Made by a program: the position numbers and the translations under genes
The notes under the pieces: model-generated
Databases searched by the model: none
What the model saw: the letters and a program-made list of their open reading frames with translations, nothing else
Told to the model about the DNA's origin: nothing
Assembly (NCBI GenBank): GCA_015680905.1
Contig: CM027382.1
Span: 10,947,501 to 11,011,500 of the forward strand
DNA length: 64,000 nucleotides
Source of the DNA: Coptis chinensis
Taxonomy: Eukaryota; Streptophyta; Magnoliopsida; Ranunculales; Ranunculaceae
Direction: 5' to 3'
Shown here: in pieces, positions 21,460 through 32,797 of the stretch
Numbering within the stretch: the first letter of the stretch is position 1
Layout: each line of letters begins with the position of its first letter

Positions 21460-24400
21460 TATTTTTTTTTAAAAAAAATTATATTTTCTTCTAAAAATAC
21501 TACATAATAACCTGTAATTCAATTCCTAACATGTAAACTTATTTCACTAATAAAACAACTATAAAATTCTCAAAAATAAAATTAGAACATCCACATTAAC
21601 TTCAACCCCATATATTTTCAAACCATTCGAAAATACTTATTTCTTACATAAATTTATTCAACAAGAAAAATTAGCAAATTATTATCGAATATCATTGAAA
21701 AATGTAAGATACATTTATTTGATAGCACATTCAACCAAACTAAAAATCATTCTAATCAACTCTATCATCAACAAATTAAGTAATTATCCATCGATCGATC
21801 GAACGCTGTCAACCGAGGTGGAAGTCTTCTTGCTAGTTAGAAAGTTTCTTGATCTGAAAAGTTTAAAGTAAAAGAAATGAAAATCGAAAACTAAGGAACT
21901 AAAAGATCAAAACAAGGTTTTGGCAGCTACCACACGTCCACACAACAGTGCACACTACAGTACTAAACCATCTTCATCGAATACTTCGGGACCAGTGTTT
22001 ATCCCACAAAATCTTAAAAATGCTAAAGATAAAGTGAATGACAAAAAAAATTATTTACACTAACTCTCAAGAGGGAGACCTGCAAAACAAATAAAATCCA
22101 TATAACAATTGCTTCTAAGCTTTAGTGAATAAGAAAATAGGGTTGTACAAAGTCAAATATCAATGTTTGTATGTGTTGGACAAGGGGGGGTGTTTAATTA
22201 AACATAAAACAAAAAAATTGAATGCAGATGAATGTAGCAAATTGTTCTAAGAACTCTTAGAGAAAACATATATTGTAATCAATGATAGGCACGTACATGT
22301 TTGCTTTTGTTTACACTTATTGTTCTATTAGGCAAACCACAATCCAGATTGACTAAGAGAATTACGATTATCTCTTGAAGAAATCATAAGCTTTTGAAGA
22401 AATATAAAACCAAGACAACAAACAAGAGTTCAATACCTTGCCGTGTGAAAATGAAGAGCATAGAATACGAGTTTGATTTGTCTAACACTGGATGGTTAAA
22501 TTAAAAATAATGCTCTAAGGATATATAATGTCCAATACATGACTAAATTCTTAAACATTACGCACTTTATACCTCCGGATGAACAAAAAGAAGGAACTTA
22601 TATGAACACGACCATTACGCACTTTATACCTCCAGATGAACAAAAAGAAGGAACTTATATGAACATGACCAATCGAAACTATAGTTATATGTCATTTTCC
22701 TACTAGAGGATTTCGAGGGCCGCAAGTAGGAATGTAAGATCACTTGCCTCAGTAATATACCGAGGGTGACACTTGTCTACTAGTGAATTCCCACCTTGAA
22801 AGTTGCAATTTCCATCCCTTAATTAGACCAAAGTTTTATCTTGCTTAATAGGATCAAGGAATCATTGCGTCTTTTGATTTCATGATTCAAATCATATAAT
22901 ATCTAGTAGTGATTTCACTATAATGCAAAAAACATGTAAGCAATAGAGGGAATGATTGTTTACCGTTAGTTAATTAACCTCCTCCCTTTCTCTTTTCTTG
23001 ATCCTTGATCAAACCTTCTATTAAGTTGAAATTGAATCCTTCCCTTTCGACTTCCTAAATCACTACAACCAATTCAATTCTATTCAATAATATTAGAAAC
23101 AGAGAAGGTCTGATCAAGAAAAGAGAAGATATTTCCACTCTTCAAAGAACTCAAGCAAGCACTTCAAAGCAACAAAGATATTTCCAATTGTCTATTTAAG
23201 AGAACCCCTGAAAATTCAGCACACATAACCCAAACTAGGCAAAAGAGAAGTGGCTGAATAATTTATAAGTGTCGGATTTTATCTCCCAAAACCGATCAGC
23301 CACATGATGATAGACCTTCCTTCCCATTTGTTGGGTTCCTTTTTGGTATGGTAAGCAACTAGCTAACTCATGTTGTTACAACCAAGAGGTGTGTTATACA
23401 CAAGTGATATTATCTCCAAGAAAGCCCTTAGGTGGCGGTAGAACTTGAACATATCTAATTGAATTTGAAGAGCCCGACCAGCTCAAGCAATGTATGTGTT
23501 AGTGACTCTTCAATACTATCATTGCTTATACATGCTATTAGGTGAGTAGCTCATGCAGACCATGCACTCATGAATTAACTCTAGTATAGGCTTAACGTAA
23601 CAAACTCACCATCCAACTCAATGTGTTCTACACTTTGCCTATACGTACAACACTAAAATCTTGAATTTCACCACAATAAACATTAATTAACTAATTAAAC
23701 AATGAGAACAAACCAAGATAGAATACAATCTAATCATGCATTTAATAAACTATGCACTAACCCAATACTCGAAATTAAAAATTTTAATTACCAAGCTCAC
23801 AATAAGACTAACTCCACTAGCATAAACCTATAACGCGTTGCATTGAAAATTTCAAAACTACCCTTAGTTAAAATTCTAAGGCATTGCAAATGCCAATCAT
23901 ACAACGTAGCAAATTACATCAAAGTTTTGAGAAATTGCTAGTCTAAAATTAAAACAAAAGTCAAACTATTCTTTACATTGTGTCCTATAATGGCGCATTA
24001 ACACCATTCTTTCAAATTTCGGGTTTAGATTTATTGCTTAAAAGATTCTTGTTTGAGTAAAATAGATTAACAAGTGCAACTTTCAAACTATAGACTAAAC
24101 AAGAGTATTTTCAAATGACTAAGAAAAAGTTAAAAATATATACCTTCAGTAAGTCACCACAAGCACAACGGCCTTTCTTCATCCTACCTAGTTCCCTAAC
24201 CTGAAAGATAGAATCACTTGGTACTTTATTTCCTTATAGTTTAAACAGATTAATATAAATTTTTAGAATAAATGCTCATGATCAGCAAAGTCGAAAATTA
24301 AACCAATGTTAGAAGTCTACGTCTAGTACACCACATAATCAGAATTCTTTTGCATTATGTAGCATATTGAACATGACTTAGACAAACTACAAAATGGAAC

Positions 24401-25200
24401 CTGAAAGTACATGAAGCGGCCATTTGGGCTTCTTTTGCAACGTCCAGTTTCGTATACATGAGTGCTCATAAGGATGTCTATACACAGAAACCACCATTAT
24501 TGTTATGACAAAAGCAAAGTAGAATACAGCCAAGGGTAGGAAAAAACCATGAGAAAGCTTAATAAATAATTATGGGTAAGATAGCAAACTTCAAGCTAAC
24601 AAATAATTCACCAAAATACAAGTTGCTTTATGAACTATCAAAAATACTAAAAACTTGAAAATTTTCGCTTTTGATGAGCAATTTGATTATTGATTTTCAC
24701 ATTCATGCAAACATCAACTCCTAAGTAAAATACAAATATGAAATTCTAGCAATGTAGACAAATTATAATTAACAATCAAGCAATGTTTATTATACAAAGC
24801 ATCTATTAAACAATGTTTATTATAATAAAAAAAAAACTTTTCCAACATTGAGTTAGAGGATTCGATAGAGTTACCATAAATACGAAGCATAATACTAGAA
24901 TCAGTATAAATGTGGTGAACGAAATCTGGTTAGTTGTTGTAGCACTTGGTAATATACTGCTTAACCAAATAAGACACAACCTGCACACAAACCTTTGGGG
25001 AAACAATATTAATTAAGAGGGGAATTGAAGTTCCGAGAAGAGAGAGAGAGATACCCGAAATGGCGACAAATCAGCTTTCTCAAATCGGTTAAAATTGTGA
25101 GAGTCATGATTGAAGATAAGAGTCATGATTGAACAGTTAGGAAGGAGATGAAATGCGCTTTGAGATAATGGTGTCTGACGTAGTTTAAGGAACTGAATAT
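21460..25200. other. Non-coding core of the first CACTA element
   Basis: AT-rich, with intron-like character and no supported frame. A 50-bp direct duplication around TTACGCACTTTATACCTCC occurs at 22558-22605 and 22614-22660. Short coding-looking patches (for example minus strand near 24400-24470, VYETGRCKRSPNGRFMYFQ) might be captured exons, but I could not identify them. Confidence 0.4.
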
Positions 25201-25227
25201 CTTAAAACAAAGGATCTAAAATTATAC

Positions 25228-25385
25228 CACTAGTAACTCTTTTTTGGCAAATAGTGACCACAAGTGGTCCGGGTTTAGTTTTTGTGCTTTACCGAAAAAT
25301 GAAAAATCCATATGTCACAGTTATCAGTGTGTGCGTCACAAAAGGGTTTCCTAAATAGTGACAAAAGGCAAAATATGTACTAGTG
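25228..25385. mobile_element. Small MITE-like insertion with CACTAGTA ends, inside the CACTA element
   Basis: It begins CACTAGTAACTCTTTTTTGG and ends with ATGTACTAGTG, with inner inverted AAATAGTGAC/GTCACTATTT copies. At 158 bp with no coding capacity, it resembles a CACTA-derived MITE. Flanking TAC and CAA do not give a clear target duplication. Confidence 0.45.
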
Positions 25386-26454
25386 CAACCAGCCAACCAC
25401 CTTGGATATTCAGGAAAACAAGCAAAGAGTTGTCTCAAAGATGAGCCAGAGCACAAGCACACACAAGAAGACCAAGCCTTTGATAGATATACATTGCTAT
25501 CAGAAATTTAATCAAACAGTTAATATTCACTTTCATAAACACCTTTGAGAAAACAAAGTTGTCGATTGAAAGAAAAATTTAAGTGTTAAATTAATACCTG
25601 GTGATAGATTGAGAGAGTGCGAAGCTACTATAAGTGTGGCAAGCACAGACCAAATCAGACAAGCAAATCACAAGCTATATGATAAGACAAAAGCCAGCAC
25701 GGATAAAAAAGAAAAATTGCACCAGATCAACCAGCTTTACTTGCATCATTCAAGAGCCTGAAGCTTTTAACCATCAAATCCCACCCTTGTTTCAGAACAC
25801 TTAAGCACTTGAGAATTCAAGGAGATATATAGTCTGATCCAATCACTGATTATACACAGATGAATACAATGCACGAAATCAAGGAAATCGATCAAATCCA
25901 AAACACAAAAACTCACATCTATTAGTAGGAAACTAAAATGAAAAAGGAAATAGGGTCGGAGAAATTAAGACATGGAGCCATACCTTGATCGACCTAACGC
26001 CTTCCACTACTTTCCGTTCCAATCATCAAAACCATAACAAAAAACAGGGAATAACCAAGTAAAACCGAATCGAGAGAAAAGGCGAGGCTTTTTTCTCCAT
26101 GGCGGATGAGAGGCAAATAAAGATTCGATGAGATGTCCTAGATTTCAGAGAGGTGCAAGTGCTAATGTGTGTTCCAATTGGAGAGGACGAAGAAGATGAA
26201 CTAGGTTTCCAGGAAGAAAACGCACTTCTGTGTTTTTTATTTTTTCTCTAATAAAAATTAAAAGACAGAAAAATTAAGAAAATGGGTGTGGAAACTCCGG
26301 AGAGTATTCACAGTTCTATTTTTATTAGTGAGTTACTTGATTTTGATTTTGGTATTTTATTTATTTACTTATTTTTTTTTTGAAGATGTTGACGGTTTAA
26401 TTTGAACGCCAAAACGGTCCACCCTAGTGTGCAAAACATTGTGAGAAAGAAACA

Positions 26455-26700
26455 CCATCATATTTTCTTGACCCTTGCACTATACACGACATAATGTTGC
26501 AACAGCCGTCATGAAATTATTATATTTTCTTGACATTTGTGTCATACACAACATAATAGTGCAATAGTCATCATAAAATTATTATATTTTCTTGACGCTT
26601 GTGTCATACACGACATAATGTTGCAATAGCCGTCATAAAATTATTATATTTTCTTGACGTTTGTGTCATACACGACATAATGTTGCAATAGTCGTCTACT
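26455..26700. repeat. About 63-bp tandem repeat in the CACTA subterminal region
   Basis: Four copies of TATTTTCTTGACGTTTGTGT with CATACACGACATAATGTTGC and a GCCGTCATAAAATTA tail. Each unit carries both orientations of the GTCAT motif. Confidence 0.8.
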
Positions 26701-27114
26701 AAAACACCTATCTTGATGGTTTTTAACAAATCCGTCAAGATAGATAAAAAAAGAAGCGTCATAATATGTCATTTTTTTAGTAGTGGTTCTTCCGTATATA
26801 GGGCGAACATCTAGAGAATATGGACGGAAGGTTGGAATCCAATCACTCTTTTCGTGGTCCTATGTAAGTGAGTCACCTTATACAAAACTACTACCATCAA
26901 TTGACATGCATGTTATGTGGAGCATGCCTTAGTCAACTGGAGAGCTCAAAGGTTGGAACTACTACTTGCAAAGAGACCCTCCAGAGACGTTGAACTACTA
27001 ATATGTGGTAACTGAAATCGGCATCTTGGCATTAGACTGCATGTCGACCCTCTATTTGTGGTCTGTCATGCCTACCTGCTATATATATAGTGGTCCGGAT
27101 GTCTAGATAATTTC

Positions 27115-27850
27115 TTATAGGAGAGAGCCGACCTCTTATAGCCTTTCGGCTATGATCGGCTACACCAACATTATTGTTTTTCATATATTCGATGAGTCCA
27201 GATAATTTTTTCTAGGAGAGAACCGACCTTTTATAGCCTTTCGGCTATGATCGGCTACACTAACATTATTTTTCTTCATATCTTCGATGAGTCCAGATAA
27301 TTTTTTCTAGGAGAGAGCCGACCTCTTATAGCCTTTCGGCTATGATCGGTTACACCAACATTATTTTTCTTCATATCTTCGATGAGTCCAGAAATTTTTT
27401 TCTAGGAGAGAGCCGACCTCTTATAGCCTTTTGGCTATGATCGGCTACACTAACATTACTTGTCTTCATATCTTCGATGAATCCAGACAATTTTTTCTAG
27501 GAGAGAGCCGACCTCTTATAGCCTTTCGGCTATAATCGACTACACCAACATTATTTTTCTTCATATCTTCGATGAGTCCAGAAATTTTTTTCTAGGAGAG
27601 AGTCGACCTCTTATAGCCTTTTGGCTATGATCGGCTACACTAACATTACTTGTCTTCATATCTTCGATGAATCCAGACAATTTTTTTCTAGGAGAGAGCC
27701 GACCTCTTATAGCCTTTCGGCTATAATCGACTACACCAACATTATTTTTCTTCATATCTTCGATGAGTCCAGAGAATTTTTTCTAGGAGAGAGCCGACCA
27801 CTTATAGCCTTTCGGCTATAATCGGCTACACCAACATTATTTTTCTTTAT
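27115..27850. repeat. 95-bp tandem array with a built-in hairpin (8 units)
   Basis: Each unit has AGCCGACCTCTTATAGCC, TTTC and GGCTATGATCGGCT. The arms AGCCGA/TCGGCT and ATAGCC/GGCTAT pair to give a 12-bp interrupted stem. The rest is ACACCAACATTATTTTTCTTC and a GATGAGTCCAGATAATTTTT spacer. Compensating or stem-preserving variation is mixed with disruptive changes (TTTTGGCTAT, ATAATCGACT), so no selection claim is made. It lies 400 bp inside the PBS of the LARD-like element. Confidence 0.85.
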
Positions 27851-28240
27851 ATCTCCAATGAGTTGTCAACCACTTCGTTGAGTGATTGGTTGCAAAGTTA
27901 GCAGAAGATTTTCTTCACGTTTAGACTCGTTATCTCATAAAACAATTTCCACTAATCGAAGAAGTTGGCGCTGAATAATCTTCGAGAAGTTGACGCAGTT
28001 GTTACTTCAGATTGTTATTCTTGCGCTCCAATTATCGGAGACGATGGTTGACCTGAGTTGATGGATCGGATACATGAATACCCACTCTCTCAGTTGCAAA
28101 TGGGTGAGGACCATTGGACTTGGAAAATGAATTCCCAACAGAAGGTAAGTGCTGAACTTGTGCGGTAAGAGGAAACCTTCACCGTTGTTTGTTTTTTGAG
28201 AAACCATTGACGTAACTTTTGTTTTGTGGTTGAGGGTAGG

Positions 28241-28255
28241 AGCACAGCGGCGCCA
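28241..28255 (-). other. Primer binding site TGGCGCCGCTGTGCT
   Basis: It lies four bases from the LTR start at 28260. Its first 11 bases match the PBS of the gag-protease element at 40103-40115, placing the LARD-like element in the same priming class as the Athila/Tat-type elements here. Confidence 0.8.
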
Positions 28256-28259
28256 AATA

Positions 28260-29141
28260 TGTTTTGACAAAATTTGCCTAAACACACCAGTTGGGTCGGA
28301 AGTGATCTTTTTCAGAGGAGATTGCGAAGGAGATGGTTGTTGGGGAGAGTTGAGACTGGACTTCGTTTTGAAGTTGCCTACGCACCCAAAGATATTGCTT
28401 GGGATCAAGTCTCAATTATGTAGTTCTTGAAAAATGACGAAGGTTGGATTTTATAGGTAAAATTGGTGATAGTTACTTCCTCGTTCTCCAATATTCCAAT
28501 CGTGGGATGAAGTTGAAGAACTGACAGGAGAACTGTCTAATTGTGGGATGAAGTTGGAGAATTGGCGGGAGAACTGTCCAATCATGGGATGAAGTTGGAG
28601 AATTGGTGGGAGAACTGGCCAATCGTGGGATGAAGTTGGAGAATTGGTGGGAGAACTATCACATGATATGAAGTTTATGGAAGTGAATCTTGAATGTGGA
28701 TGAAGTTGTGAAAGTTATGGAAGTTGTGGACGAAGTTGTGGAAGTTGATTGATTCGGTCAAACAACTTCCTCGCAAATGTTCAAGACACGTGTTTAATTG
28801 AATAGACTTTGCGTTATGTGGGTAGGTAGGCTATAAATTAAATCTGAGCATGGGCTCTGAGCGTGGGCTTTATTGTAGATAAGCTCTGAGCATGAGCTCT
28901 GAGCGTAGACTTTATTATAGATAAGCTCTAAGCATGGGCTCTGAGCGTGGGCTTTTTGGACTTTGAGCATAGACTTTATTATAGATAAGCTCTGAGCATG
29001 GGCTCGATGTTTATATATATATATTTCATGCTCTTTCCTTCTCTCTGGGCTTTATTGTGGATAAGCTCTGAGCATGGGCTCTGAGTGTGGGTTTGTATTG
29101 AATTGGGCTTTTATTGGGCCACATTTGTGGGGGCCGGAACA
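28260..29141 (-). repeat. Right (5') LTR of the LARD-like element, 882 bp
   Basis: It starts TGTTTTGAC and ends CCGGAACA. It is highly similar to the left LTR but longer, mainly because of a 41-bp AT-rich segment at 29006-29046. It contains the motif GTTGCCTACGCACCC near 28375 and the TATA region near 28450. Transcription would run left. Confidence 0.92.
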
Positions 29142-29225
29142 TAAACCTTTAACACCACCTCCATCTATGCTCAACACTGTAATCATCTTCCCCTTACTAG
29201 GTGATCTGGTGGCAATGCTAGCCAT
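29142..29225 (-). CDS. Patatin-like acyl hydrolase, start codon and first half of exon 1
   Basis: 28 codons begin MASIATRSPSKGKMITVLSI and end DGGGVKGL. The DGGGxxG loop is the patatin oxyanion hole. The start is the first ATG of a frame that enters the conserved ITVLSIDGGG strand at the usual distance for plant patatins. The coding frame is cut after the KGL codons by the LARD-like element and resumes at 14418. The insertion separates the oxyanion hole from the catalytic serine, so no active enzyme is expected. Confidence 0.88.
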
Positions 29226-29869
29226 TGCTCTCTCTTTCTTTTTATTATCGAGGGTTTAGGAGTGTTTGATGGCTTATACCAAGAAAATGTAATTGATTAA
29301 ATGTCATTTCCATTTCTTCTAATTTGTGTTACAATTTATAGAATATTTGTACCAATTGTTAAGCGCCAGATTAATACCTTTAAAACTATATATATTATAC
29401 CTAGTGGCATGGCAAAGATGTTTATATATATATATATATATTCATGTCATACTTTTCCTTCTCTCTTGGTGAACTGAAAACTGGATAAATTGTTAAGAAA
29501 TGACTAATATAATTAGTTGCATTTCGTCATATGATTTGATATGATTATCCAAAATGCTAAAAATAGGGAACTAACTTCTTACATGGAATAGAAGCTTTGA
29601 TACCAGACTAGTTGACTTTATTACTTGGGTAATTCATGATGAGTTCTTCGGTTAGACTATTCATTTACTTTTATCAGAAATTCAGTAGGATTGAGTTACT
29701 TATGTTGAGTAGGCAATGACATGTAGTTTCGAGGAATCCCTGGAGGTATGGCATTATTGAACTAGCACATATCTTGGACAGGTTTGGCACTCCGGCACTC
29801 CCAAGTTGATATTTTAAAAAAAAAATACATTGCAATAAAATGGTTTTGTGATTTATACTTAGACCTTTC
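29226..29869. other. Upstream region of the patatin-like gene
   Basis: Probably the 5' leader and proximal promoter on the minus strand. It contains a (TA)n tract at 29421-29441 that could hold a TATA element about 200 bases upstream of the ATG. A segment at 29417-29466 resembles a block inside the neighbouring LTR. The copia element begins at 29870, about 640 bases from the start codon. Confidence 0.4.
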
Positions 29870-31145
29870 TGTTGGGATTACTTTAATCCTCATCTTTAAC
29901 ATGCTAATCTATTATTGATCAAAAAAGAAATTAAAAGAAAAAATACCTTCAAAGTTGGAATTGGAGATTGACAGTAAAGAGAAACTTTCCAAAGTTGAAT
30001 CCAAATCGCTTAGTTTTCAACCTTCTAGTAGTATTCACCACATAACACACCACAAAACACTTTTGTTTTTCTCTTACTTTTAGTTGTACTTTTCCTGGAA
30101 AAACTAATGGTCCCTTTCTCCAAAAAGTCATTCTCTTATATAAAGAAACTTTGAGAATACGTAAGTGTGTAGTGGGATCCACTTAGGATTCCAAGTCTTA
30201 TCTTAATAGGACAAGTCCTTGTCATACAATTACTTGTACTTGATATACTAAAACACTTTTAATATATATCTCTTTCATATGGAAAGTGCCCATTAACAAA
30301 TCCATATTAATAATAAGGCCCTTGGAACTTTCAAGAAAGTCCTTTCCTACCATTAATCCTTTCCTACCATTAATTATATCTAAGTCCCTCCACCTTACTT
30401 GTATTCACAATTAGACCATTAGGAATTTGTTCTTCACTGTCACACCCATGTCTAATTGACCCAATATGACATTTAACATCAATTGAGAATTAAGAAACTA
30501 TTTCTTATATTGGCCGGGTTTGAGCTCAATTAGTTATGTCACAATTTCCTAATACATAACTCCGTAGAGTGGTGGATCCTTTATTATAATTCGTGATTCA
30601 AGACATCCTACATTCATTACCCAAAACGTCAAGTCAAGTCTATGAATAGACATTACTTTTTAACGTCTCAAAGTAATAAATTTGAGACACAATGAATTTT
30701 CACAATTCCTTAAGTCCATGGATTAATTGGTAGAGTGAGATTTGCACACTAACCTTAACAGCGAATTTATTGTGTGTTCTCACTTTGATCCCCTCAGTGT
30801 CAGTCATGTGACTACACCAATATACAAACTTAGAGTCATACTCAAATGATTGATATATCATCATCCTATCATATAGCAGTTATGTATATTACAGTCTTAT
30901 AAGTGAAGCGTCCGACTTCACCCCTAATTGTGAGCATTCTAGGTAAATAGATACAATCAAATCTCCTGCACATGACTTTTCATATACTTGATTGTTCTAA
31001 TTCTATTACCTATGGAACTTATGGTTTCATCATATGATATTAGTTCACCCATATGCATAATAATAAGATTTGTGTATTTAATTAAACATCATCATGTATA
31101 ATCAATAAATGTTCATTGGCTTTGTAAAGGCCAAATATCCCAACA
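29870..31145 (-). repeat. Left (3') LTR of the Ty1/copia element, 1276 bp
   Basis: It runs TGTTGGGATTAC to AATATCCCAACA, giving a 9-bp terminal inverted repeat TGTTGGGAT. A TATA-like CTTTATATAAG lies at 30135-30145. Immediately inside, at 31146-31157, the minus strand reads GTGGGAGATTG, the typical copia polypurine tract. Confidence 0.88.
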
Positions 31146-32797
31146 ATCTCCCACTGGCCTTCAAAGCAATATAACAACCATTCTAAAACCCATAATATAT
31201 ATTTATATAAGGATCTGCACATACATATATACCAATATATATAGTATTTGGTCCCCATAGACTATATCATTCATAATGAATAGTGTATCATATACATATG
31301 AGACCAATAACATAGCCATCTTACCTTCAACCTTCTTGTAAAACACAAGGTCCTTCCTTACATTGATCAAAACCAAACGATTTGATTATTTGATCAAAGT
31401 TTACATTCCAACTCCTTAAAGCTTGTAGGAACTGTAAAGCATCCAGGTTCTAAAATGCAGTCTTTACATCTATTTGTCAAATCATATAGTCATAATGAGC
31501 ATCAATCACTAGAAGGACTCTAATGGACTTTTCATGTCTACTGGCGAAAAAGTTCTCTCATAATCGATACCCTCTTTTTGAGTAAACATTTTCTCAACCA
31601 GTCTCGCATTAAGAGTCTCTACCTTTCTAACAGCTTCTCTTTAACTTTTGAATAATTACTTATTCTTAACAGGCTTAATATTTGGCAAAGGATCAACAAG
31701 TTCCCAGACATTGTTAGAATATAAGGACTCCATTTCTCATCTCATTAATTTAAGCCATTTACTCAAATCAATGTTAGAAATTGCTTCCTCGTAGTTTATA
31801 GGATCTACATCCTTGTCATCTGATATAACATATAAAGTTTCCCTTAATAATAGGGTTAACTTTTCTTGAAGACTAATTGTCCTCCCACTACGACGAAGTA
31901 TCGGAGTAGGTTTAGATAAACTCTGAACTTTACATGGAAGTTTTATCTAAATTACAAATTAATCTAGATTGATTATAAATAGGAATATCTGCTGACATTT
32001 CTAAGGCTTATCTCAAAAAAGATATAGGGAGAGTTTGAATAACTCACCATAGTCCAAACCATACCCCATAAGGTTATGTTCCTTCTTTCTGCAATCTCTT
32101 TTGTTGTGGAGTTCTTGGTGCACTTAATTTAAACAAAATCATATTTTGCATTAAGTTACCTTTTGTTTTCAAATTTATAAGCCCATGTACATCTGTATGT
32201 ACTAACTCCATTAACTATGTGGCTCTTAAAGGGAGTGAACTTAAAATCCCATCTTTCACCCAAGCAATCAATCTTATTCAGATTGATATGACCAAGTTTA
32301 AGTGCCACAAGTTTGTTAGATTAACTGAAGAAAATACCCTCTTTTGAGGTAATAACATATGATGAATTACTAATATCAAAATCATTTATTTTTAGTATAG
32401 ACGAAAGTAAATAGAGACCATTTTCCAAAAAACCAGAGGCAATAATCTTTTTATTTAATTTGATTACAACTTTTGAAAAAAAAAATGAAATAAAATATTA
32501 TATTCTGACTTATAAAGTGCAGAAACATAAACCAAATTTCTCCTTATCCCTGGAACATAAAAATAGTCTTTTAAAACCAATATTTTCTTTTCTAATGCTA
32601 AAAAATAAGCTCATATTGATACTGTAGCAACATTTGCCTCTATCCCTAGTGCCTGGTACACCTTTTCTTCATTCATCCTTTTTTTCCTCTGAAACTCCTG
32701 TAACATTTTACAAAAGTAGTTAATGGCCTCTTATTCCACTTACCAAGTCTCAGAAGGAAAAACCAACTCTTTGGTTTCAAGAATAAAGGATTGCATA
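31146..32797 (-). pseudogene. Ty1/copia pol remnants (protease, pre-integrase, RT fragments)
   Basis: Conceptual minus-strand reading gives an ELVFPSETW segment near 32760 (the copia protease start, Asp-Thr-Gly not readable), then YFYVPGIRRNLVYVSAL near 32540 (GAG-pre-integrase region). Near 31560-31620 it gives ARLVEKMFTQKEGIDYE with TFSPVDMKS, the diagnostic copia RT entry. Stops and frame shifts abound, and most of integrase, RT and RNase H is missing. Gag and this pol were once one frame, now separated by the element at 32798-41309. Confidence 0.7.

Larger units (their letters stand above)
21046..26785. mobile_element. CACTA DNA transposon, 5740 bp, non-autonomous
   Basis: The terminal inverted repeats read CACTACTAAAAAAA at 21046 and its complement TTTTTTTAGTAGTG ending at 26785. 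The 3-bp target duplication GTT (21043-21045 and 26786-26788) is perfect. Subterminal regions (about 21065-21450 and 26390-26775) carry many short TATGACGG/CGTCATAA motifs in both orientations, the usual transposase-binding layout of CACTA elements. No TNP-type transposase or other recognised gene lies inside, so it needs a helper. It sits wholly within the LARD-like element and is younger than it. Confidence 0.92.
14424..29141 (-). mobile_element. Complete 14.7-kb LTR element without gag or pol (LARD-like), inserted in the patatin exon
   Basis: The LTRs are at 14424-15250 and 28260-29141, with perfect 5-bp target duplication TAAAC (14419-14423 and 29142-29146). The PBS is at 28241-28255. The interior (15251-28259) has no gag, protease, RT or integrase on either strand that I can recognise. 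It contains a MACPF gene fragment, a GATCGG-rich stretch, arrays of 45, 143 and 95 bp, a TG microsatellite and a nested CACTA element. Without the CACTA it is about 9 kb. It must have been mobilised in trans. Its PBS type suggests an Athila/Tat-like helper. Confidence 0.9.

Noticed and set aside
27115..27850. CRISPR-like repeat array
   Set aside because: Whole units are repeated with no variable spacers, and the genome is plant; it is a tandem repeat.
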